Assembly (NCBI GenBank): GCA_027346205.1
Contig: DAIESR010000310.1
Span: 1 to 5,208, forward strand
Direction of reading: 5' to 3'
Source of the DNA: Beijerinckiaceae bacterium
Lineage (GTDB): Bacteria > Pseudomonadota > Alphaproteobacteria > Rhizobiales > Beijerinckiaceae
Length of the DNA stretch: 5,208 nt
In this document: positions 1 to 4,122 of the stretch, piece after piece
How positions within the stretch are numbered: the stretch's first letter is position 1
How the letters are laid out: each line of letters opens with the position of its first letter
Notes under the pieces: generated by a model
The model's database searches: none
What the model was told of the DNA's origin: nothing
What the model saw: the letters and a program-made list of their open reading frames with translations, nothing else
Program-made: the position numbers and the translations under genes

Positions 1-2456
1 GGCTCATAGCCGAGGCTGAACACGAAATCCGTGTCGAGATCACGGATATAGAAGAATAAGCCCCGGACCTGCAAGGCGTCGGTCGGCCGTGACGTCAAAT
101 CGATCGGCGCGCCCGGGCGCGCCGTCTCATGGATGTGGCGATAGCCGCGGCCGTCAGCAAGAAGCTGCAGTCCGATGGCACCGTTCGAAAGATTGAAGCG
201 CGTCCGCCCCTCGTTCAGCGCGCGCGGCACGCCCGGCATGCGTGCATCGGGCGATGCGCGCAGCCTCATCCAATGCTGCGCGACGAGCACCCCGACGCCG
301 ATAGCCCAAAGCCCGGCGATCGCATAAGCGCCGACAAGCCCTGTGACCTCTCCCGGCGTCGGCATGTTGCGCAGCGTCTCTGCGCCGCTCCAGGCCTTGT
401 CCCATTCCGCGCCGCGCGGAATGTAAAAGGGGATGAGAAGCGGCATCCAGGTCGCGAAACGGCGGATGCCCTCCGGCATGAAATGCGTGGGCGATGCGTG
501 GCCGGCGACTCGCGCCGCCGCTTCATCCGCCTTGTCACCGCCGAGAAAGGTCAGATTGACCAAGGTAGCGACCCGCAACCCCATATGATCGAACCAAATG
601 AGGATGCGCAGCCAATCATAGGCGAGAAGGCCGGTGAAGACGACGAGGCTCCAGGCGCGAAAGTCATGCGCCGGCAGGAATATGGCGTTCATCGTCGCCG
701 CGATCGAACGGATGGCACCATCCTGATTATACCAGGTGGGCGTCGGTGACATCTTCAAGAAGGTGAAGATGACTGGCGCCATCCAGAGGCCCCAGCGCAG
801 GACTCGGACGGTCTGAACAACAAGTCCGTCGATTCCCTCCTGGCTCAGGAGTTGGCGCAACGGGCGCAGGCTGCGCTCGATCAAAGCAGCGAGGACGACG
901 AAATTAATGCCGAACAAAGTCGCCGCCAAAGACCAGTTGATGACACCCGACAAAGACTCGGTGAAGAAGAGCTTGATGCCACCATCGACATGGCCGAGAT
1001 CGATGACACCCCATTTGCTGAACAGCGGGTAGATCACATAATGATCGGTGGGCCGACCGCTCGCCGCATAGGAGAGATCCGCATAGGCGCGAAATTTAGC
1101 AGCGACCACATCGATCTGCGGTTGGTCGAAATACCAGCCGAGCGCGCCGCCGACGAAGCCGCCGAGAACAAAGCCGAGCGCATAGACGTGCCAATTCGCC
1201 AGCTTATGCCGCCGCGTTTCAGCGATGCGGAAGGTATCGAAGACGAGGTCGATGCCGCCATAAGCGAGACCGCCAATGGCGAAGGCAATGGCAAAGCGCG
1301 TGAGCCCGTCGCGATGCGGCAAATCGAGGATGAGAGCGAGAAAAACCCCGATGCCGCAAATGACGCCACGCAGATAAGGTACGGGCGAGCGATAGCTCGC
1401 GGCGAGGCGACCAAAGAAAGGCGGCGTCTCGTCGGCGCTCCCGACCAACGTCGCAAGGAAGGGAAAGACCAAAGCACCAGCCAAAGGCGCGAGAACGGCC
1501 TGGCCGGCGAGCCCCGCCGGCAGGTGCGGTGCAAAGGCTAGCAAAAGCCCCCAAAGCAGCACAAGGGCGGCAAACACGGCGCCGAAGACCGCGCCTTTGG
1601 TGAAGCCTTTTTTCCAATGCAAGCGCGCCGCGGCATAGGTCGGCGGCCGGCCGGCGACAGCCTCGATCGCAACGCCCGTCGCGACATAGATGAAAGCCCA
1701 AAGGCCAGATTGCGCGAGCGCCGCACCGACGAGGGCCGCTGCCGCCTGCGCCAACCATGGCGCATGGCCCAATAGCTGCGGCACCTCGGCGAAATGCACG
1801 CTCAGCACGGCGAGAACCGAACAGGCTCCAAGGACGAGATGCAGCCGCCTGTCGCGCGAGAAACGTCCGGTGATCAAGAAGCCGAGCGCGCCGACGAGCA
1901 ATTCCACAAAAGCGAAGAGGACGAGCACGCGGCCCACCGTCACGGCGCCCTGCCCGCTCAGCATGTGGGAGCTGGCCCATTCTCCGAGCTGGCGCAGCAG
2001 TGGCTCGGCGCCGAGCATCAGGAGGAGATTGAAGAGAACAGGGATCAGCAATAGCGACAGCGATTCGTGCCAGGCGAGATGCCGGTTCTCGCGCGTCAGG
2101 AAGGCGAGAGCGCTGACGAGATAGAGCCAACCAGCAATGGCGGTGCCGGAGGTCGAAAGCTGTAGCATTTCGCTCCAATGCGCCGGAATCTGCCAGACAG
2201 CCATGGCAGGGTCGCGGGCCGCGGCAATAGCGGTGATCGCCGCCGCATCGGTAAAAAATTCAATAGGCGTCGCGAGCTGTCCCGTCAGGCTCGCTTGCGC
2301 CAAGACCAGGGCGATTGCAGCGAAAAGTCCCGCGACAAGCGGCGCGCTGGGAAAATGCCCTCCGAAAGCCAAACCGAGACATGCCGCGAAAAACAAAAGC
2401 GCACCGAGGCCGGCGATGGCGCGCATGGCGGGTTCGGTGAATTTCTCGGCGGGCAT
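1..2456 (-). CDS. Polytopic membrane protein with GH94-like (former GT36) C-terminal domain, 3' end outside window
   Basis: This minus-strand frame has no stop from ATG 2456-2454 to the left edge, giving 818 complete residues. I checked it codon by codon. Residues 1 to about 735 are mostly membrane: hydrophobic segments lie near 19-32, 38-55, 108-120, 133-150, 174-197, 205-221, 238-260, 289-312, 320-338, 363-380, 424-441, 505-526, 603-620 and 708-727. A conserved-looking stretch at about 599-688 contains EGIRRFATW and LIPFYIPRGAEWD. From about 753 the sequence turns soluble: RFNLSNGAIGLQL, GRGY (771-774), then FFYIRDLDT and SLGYE at the edge. This follows the LSNG / GxGY / YxRDxxTGxxWSxGYQP pattern of the beta-sandwich that opens GH94 enzymes, including the phosphorylase-like part of cyclic beta-1,2-glucan synthase. 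The role is therefore probably assembly or turnover of a beta-glucan or other envelope glycan at the inner membrane. I see no GT84-type glucosyltransferase domain ahead of it, unlike NdvB/ChvB. The catalytic (alpha/alpha)6 barrel would lie outside the window. The coding call is near certain; the family is likely; the substrate is unknown. An in-frame ATG at 2489 is an alternative start with a weaker ribosome site. Confidence 0.85.
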   Translation of the reverse strand, partial: MPAEKFTEPAMRAIAGLGALLFFAACLGLAFGGHFPSAPLVAGLFAAIALVLAQASLTGQLATPIEFFTDAAAITAIAAARDPAMAVWQIPAHWSEMLQLSTSGTAIAGWLYLVSALAFLTRENRHLAWHESLSLLLIPVLFNLLLMLGAEPLLRQLGEWASSHMLSGQGAVTVGRVLVLFAFVELLVGALGFLITGRFSRDRRLHLVLGACSVLAVLSVHFAEVPQLLGHAPWLAQAAAALVGAALAQSGLWAFIYVATGVAIEAVAGRPPTYAAARLHWKKGFTKGAVFGAVFAALVLLWGLLLAFAPHLPAGLAGQAVLAPLAGALVFPFLATLVGSADETPPFFGRLAASYRSPVPYLRGVICGIGVFLALILDLPHRDGLTRFAIAFAIGGLAYGGIDLVFDTFRIAETRRHKLANWHVYALGFVLGGFVGGALGWYFDQPQIDVVAAKFRAYADLSYAASGRPTDHYVIYPLFSKWGVIDLGHVDGGIKLFFTESLSGVINWSLAATLFGINFVVLAALIERSLRPLRQLLSQEGIDGLVVQTVRVLRWGLWMAPVIFTFLKMSPTPTWYNQDGAIRSIAATMNAIFLPAHDFRAWSLVVFTGLLAYDWLRILIWFDHMGLRVATLVNLTFLGGDKADEAAARVAGHASPTHFMPEGIRRFATWMPLLIPFYIPRGAEWDKAWSGAETLRNMPTPGEVTGLVGAYAIAGLWAIGVGVLVAQHWMRLRASPDARMPGVPRALNEGRTRFNLSNGAIGLQLLADGRGYRHIHETARPGAPIDLTSRPTDALQVRGLFFYIRDLDTDFVFSLGYE

Positions 2457-2461
2457 GCGTA

Positions 2462-2466
2462 TCCTT
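2462..2466 (-). promoter_or_regulatory. Ribosome binding site fixing start 2456
   Basis: Read on the minus strand, AAGGA lies five bases before ATG 2456. The alternative in-frame ATG at 2489 has only the weak context AATGGCTGA before it, and an in-frame stop lies directly upstream at 2492-2490. The start at 2456 is therefore preferred. Confidence 0.6.
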
Positions 2467-2519
2467 ATGGTCGGCTGTGGAAATCGCATTCAGCCATTCT
2501 ATGGCTTTGAGCTTGTTCC

Positions 2520-2541
2520 GGAAAAGTTGATCGACTTTTCC
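2520..2541. repeat. Degenerate Rhizobiales-type intergenic palindrome (GGAAAAGT...ACTTTTCC)
   Basis: Arms GGAAAAGTTGA and TCGACTTTTCC form an 11-bp inverted repeat with a single T/G mismatch and no spacer. It is preceded by TTCC, giving TTCCGGAAAAGT. Short palindromes built on TTTTCCGGA/TCCGGAAAA are scattered between genes in many Rhizobiales genomes, and this looks like a worn copy. The symmetry is seen directly; membership of that repeat family is from memory of the motif and cannot be tested in one window. Confidence 0.45.
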
Positions 2542-2547
2542 ATTATT

Positions 2548-2575
2548 TGAGACATCGGATATATCCGATGTCTCA
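2548..2575. promoter_or_regulatory. Perfect 28-bp palindrome, candidate operator
   Basis: The half TGAGACATCGGATA is followed at once by its exact reverse complement TATCCGATGTCTCA, with centre ATAT. It lies 92 bases upstream of the membrane/GH94-like gene's start and about 440 bases upstream of the S4 gene, so the minus-strand gene is the likelier target. A zero-spacer, two-fold symmetric site of this length suits binding by a dimeric or tetrameric repressor. There is no adjacent T-tract, and both flanking genes read away from it, which argues against a terminator. The cognate regulator is not in the window. Confidence 0.5.
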
Positions 2576-3003
2576 TTGACGAGAACCGGCACCGGCATAT
2601 TGATTTTCAAAGGTTTCCTCTCGACCGGATGATTCCATGTGGTCGAGAATAAACCGCTCTAGCGTGGCCGGTGGAGCTAGGGCAAATCAAGTACACGCAC
2701 ATTGAACGTGAACAATTTGAACCAGGGACCAAGGAAGCTTGGCAAGCAACCGAAACTCGGATTGACAGGCACACCCCCGCCACGCCGAGAAACAGGATTT
2801 GCATTCGACACAGGCGCACGGCCTGTGCGGCAGGGCCACCGGAGCGCCCAAGGCTGGGCATTAAAGCCCGGTGTGACAACCCTCGATTTTTTGCCTTGTT
2901 TCCGGTCGCCATGATCATATCTTGTAGAAGCAGCACGCCATCGATCAAAGCCTCGAGATCGGCAGATCCGGCTTGCTCGTTCAGGTCGATGGGCATGCGC
3001 GTC

Positions 3004-3010
3004 GAGGGGG
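3004..3010 (+). promoter_or_regulatory. Purine-rich ribosome site deciding start 3012
   Basis: GAGGGGG ends one base before ATG 3012, so GAGGG has a spacing of three bases. This is a little close but better than anything before the upstream in-frame TTG at 2973. Starting at 3012 also gives the compact N-terminus typical of the family, with the RLDKWLW motif only a few residues in. Confidence 0.5.
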
Positions 3011-3011
3011 T

Positions 3012-3293
3012 ATGGCCGACAAGCAGCGGCTGGATAAATGGCTTTGGTTCGCTAGGGTCGTCAAAACACGGACTTTGGCAGCGAAGCTCATTTTGGATGG
3101 CCATGTGCGCGTCAACGCCCAGCGCATCGAGACGCCAGCCAAAGCCGTCGGGCTTGGCGACGTCCTGACGGTCGCACTGGAAGGCCGCGTCGCCGTCCTG
3201 CGGATCGTCGGCATCGGGACACGGCGAGGCCCCTTCAACGAGGCGCGCCTGCTCTTTGAAGATCTGAATGCGGGCGACAAGCTGGGGAGTTGA
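3012..3293 (+). CDS. S4-domain RNA-binding protein, HslR/Hsp15-like
   Basis: A 93-residue basic protein. Residues 6-12 (RLDKWLW) start an S4 domain that runs to about 65: the helix ARVVKTRTLAAKLI (14-27), then GHVRVN (30-35), and KAVGLGDVLTV (44-54) of the alpha-L RNA-binding fold. The tail has the RRG (71-73) and EARLLFEDL (77-85) elements seen in short alphaproteobacterial homologues. Escherichia coli Hsp15 binds 50S subunits that carry stalled nascent chain-tRNA and helps recycle them; this protein is shorter and probably has a related role at the ribosome, which is inference. An in-frame TTG at 2973 would add 13 residues but has no support. It is followed after 126 bases by fdxA, the usual neighbour in Rhizobiales. 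The helicase gene often found just upstream in this group is missing. Confidence 0.9.
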   Translation: MADKQRLDKWLWFARVVKTRTLAAKLILDGHVRVNAQRIETPAKAVGLGDVLTVALEGRVAVLRIVGIGTRRGPFNEARLLFEDLNAGDKLGS

Positions 3294-3419
3294 GCTTCAG
3301 CACGCATCGGCTGCGCGATCCCTTGCCTAACCGTAGCAAAGGCGCTAGCAAAACGCCCCAGGATAAGCGGTCATGGCCAAGCAGTCGTGGCGCGGACAGG
3401 ACCGGCCCGGAGGAGCATT
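3294..3419 (+). other. Spacer between S4 gene and fdxA
   Basis: These 126 bases contain no gene that I can support. A weak inverted repeat, GGCG (3342-3345) with CGCC about nine bases further on, is not followed by a T-run, so no terminator is evident. The two genes could be cotranscribed, or fdxA could have its own unrecognised promoter here. No clear -35/-10 pair is visible. Confidence 0.4.
3409..3415 (+). promoter_or_regulatory. Strong Shine-Dalgarno site of fdxA
   Basis: GGAGGAG lies four bases before ATG 3420. It excludes the upstream in-frame ATG at 3387-area and fixes the start at the canonical MTYVV N-terminus of the ferredoxin. Confidence 0.8.
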
Positions 3420-3758
3420 ATGACTTACGTCGTCGTCGAGAATTGCATCAAGTGCAAATACACGGATTGCGTGGAAGTCTGCCCGGTGGATTGCTTCTAT
3501 GAGGGCGAGAATATGCTCGTGATCCACCCGGACGAGTGTATCGACTGCGGTGTCTGCGAGCCGGAATGCCCCGCCGGGGCGATCAAGCCGGACACTCAGA
3601 AAGGCCTCGGCGATTGGCTCAAGCTCAATAAGGAGATGGCCAAAACCTGGCCAAACATCTCACATAAGCGCCCGCATGATCCGACGGCCAAGGAGTTCGA
3701 TGGTAAGCCGGGGAAGCTCGAAGCCTTCTTTTCGCGCGAGCCCGGCGCCGGAGACTGA
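3420..3758 (+). CDS. fdxA: Seven-iron ferredoxin FdxA ([3Fe-4S][4Fe-4S])
   Basis: A 112-residue cytoplasmic electron carrier with strong similarity to Azotobacter vinelandii ferredoxin I (about 106 residues). Nine cysteines are present, at 9, 12, 17, 21, 25, 40, 43, 46 and 50. By alignment with that protein, C9, C17 and C50 hold the [3Fe-4S] cluster and C21, C40, C43 and C46 hold the [4Fe-4S] cluster; C12 and C25 correspond to its non-ligand cysteines. Pro22 and Pro51 follow the last cysteine of each half, as usual. The C-terminal region (about 60-105) keeps the family's [12 protein letters not shown] and [10 protein letters not shown] elements. Its redox partner cannot be read from the window. 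In A. vinelandii the homologue is linked to oxidative-stress control of an NADPH:ferredoxin reductase; a similar housekeeping redox role is plausible here. The S4 gene lies upstream and the probable carD downstream, as in other Rhizobiales. Confidence 0.97.
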   Translation: MTYVVVENCIKCKYTDCVEVCPVDCFYEGENMLVIHPDECIDCGVCEPECPAGAIKPDTQKGLGDWLKLNKEMAKTWPNISHKRPHDPTAKEFDGKPGKLEAFFSREPGAGD

Positions 3759-3793
3759 GACGCAGTAAAATCGCGGGCGGAAGCGGAGCGGCA

Positions 3794-3835
3794 GCCTGTG
3801 CGGCGATGTCGCCAGCATGATTTTGCAGGTTTTTT
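3794..3835 (+). terminator. Possible terminator after fdxA
   Basis: An inner hairpin GGCG-ATGT-CGCC (3802-3813) is enclosed by CCTG (3795-3798) and CAGG (3826-3829), and six Ts follow directly at 3830-3835. It begins 36 bases after the fdxA stop. The outer stem is short and the internal loop is large, so this is only suggestive. Confidence 0.3.
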
Positions 3836-3862
3836 GATTTTCTCGCGCATTCATGCTAGTTT
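3834..3862 (+). promoter_or_regulatory. Possible sigma-70-type promoter in the fdxA downstream gap
   Basis: TTGATT (3834-3839) and TAGTTT (3857-3862) are spaced by exactly 17 bases in an A/T-rich pocket. Transcription would start near 3869 and give a leader of about 250 bases before the start at 4123. Neither box matches the consensus perfectly. Confidence 0.3.
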
Positions 3863-3868
3863 AATTTC

Positions 3869-4045
3869 TGGCTAAATTTCGGTCATCCGGAACTTGCCTT
3901 CGTCGCTGGGCCGAAGCTTCCGAGACGGTGGTTCATCCTTGAGCCACCGGCGGGTTGAGGCGCGCGTCCAGGCCTCCGCATGCGGATGATCTTCCTGTGA
4001 GGCTTGAGCCTTGTCCGTCCTGGCGAGGGCGGACGTCGGCTTTTT
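3869..4045 (+). ncRNA. Structured leader or small RNA candidate
   Basis: Several strong inverted repeats are packed into about 165 bases. CTTCG/CGAAG lies at 3897-3901 and 3912-3916. A 10-bp stem with one G-U pair and loop TCCT lies at 3926-3949. TCCG-CATG-CGGA lies at 3975-3986. A terminator-like hairpin lies at 4007-4045. A possible long-range 9-bp stem joins GGTCATCCG (3881-3889) to CGGATGATC (3983-3991), which would close a domain around the inner hairpins; it competes with the 3975-3986 hairpin. A possible promoter lies just before and a T-run ends the block. I matched it to no known RNA family. GC-rich sequence makes chance hairpins, so this is a candidate only. Confidence 0.35.
4007..4045 (+). 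terminator. Terminator-like hairpin in front of the Lys/Ala-rich gene
   Basis: GTCCGTCC (4013-4020) pairs with GGGCGGAC (4027-4034) through eight pairs including one G-U, with loop TGGCGA. Beyond a small internal loop, AGCC (4007-4010) pairs with GGCT (4038-4041), and four more Ts follow at 4042-4045. It ends 77 bases before ATG 4123. It could end a small RNA, end fdxA read-through, or act as an attenuator in the leader of the next gene. Confidence 0.45.
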
Positions 4046-4106
4046 GAGAACGGTCGGAACCGATCCCGCCGTTGCCACTGTGCTCCGTCTCCAAAGCGGA
4101 GCCAAA

Positions 4107-4112
4107 TTGGAG
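4107..4112 (+). promoter_or_regulatory. Ribosome site for start 4123
   Basis: TTGGAG, with GGAG at 4109-4112, lies ten bases before ATG 4123. Spacing is slightly long but acceptable. The frame is open back to a TGA at 4045-4047, yet no other ATG or GTG occurs in it, only TTG 4072 and CTG 4078, so 4123 is the best start. Confidence 0.5.
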
Positions 4113-4122
4113 TGCGCCGCGT

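Larger units (their letters stand above)
2457..3011. other. Divergent intergenic region without a convincing gene
   Basis: About 555 bases separate two divergent genes. The stretch is visibly richer in A/T than its flanks. It holds the degenerate palindrome at 2520-2541, the perfect palindrome at 2548-2575, a hairpin CTGGGC-ATTAAA-GCCCGG at 2854-2871, and a perfect TTGACA at 2762-2767 with no good -10 box at 16-18 bases. Open frames on both strands exist here, but none has a good ribosome site, a recognisable motif or typical composition. Promoters for both flanking genes presumably lie here. In many Rhizobiales a helicase gene precedes the S4 gene; it is absent here and I could not recognise remnants of one. 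Confidence 0.55.

Noticed and set aside
129..1541. Two long plus-strand frames (129-749 and 852-1541)
   Set aside because: Both are antisense to the membrane protein. Their charged, Arg/Asp/Glu-rich composition is what the reverse complement of hydrophobic, GC-rich codons produces.
2496..2524. TAGAAT on the minus strand as a -10 box for the membrane protein gene
   Set aside because: The -10-like hexamer at 2501-2496 is fair, but the sequence 17 bases upstream (TTTCCG) is not a convincing -35 box, so it was not annotated.
2457..2610. Minus-strand peptide beginning MKINMPVPVLVNETSD in the leader of the membrane protein gene
   Set aside because: The first 50 residues look fairly protein-like, but part of it is simply the translation of the two palindromes, and the frame then continues as an Arg-rich shadow of the downstream gene.
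2762..2790. Perfect TTGACA as a promoter for the S4 gene
   Set aside because: No hexamer resembling a -10 box lies 16-18 bases downstream; the region there is CACGCCGAGAAA.
2702..2914. Small plus-strand frame of 70 codons in the gap
   Set aside because: It needs a TTG start without a ribosome site, and the protein resembles nothing I know. It cannot be excluded as a young or very small gene, but nothing supports it.
2607..3104. Minus-strand open frame of 165 codons across the divergent gap and the S4 gene start
   Set aside because: It overlaps the well-supported S4 gene by about 90 bases in antisense. It is rich in Cys, Ser and Arg and shows no motif or good ribosome site.
2671..3168. Plus-strand open frame of 165 codons overlapping the S4 gene
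   Set aside because: It runs into the S4 gene in another frame. Its translation is rich in Arg, Ser and Cys with no domain I recognise.
3660..3854. Minus-strand frame of 64 codons after fdxA
   Set aside because: It overlaps the end of fdxA in antisense, and no known protein or ribosome site supports it.
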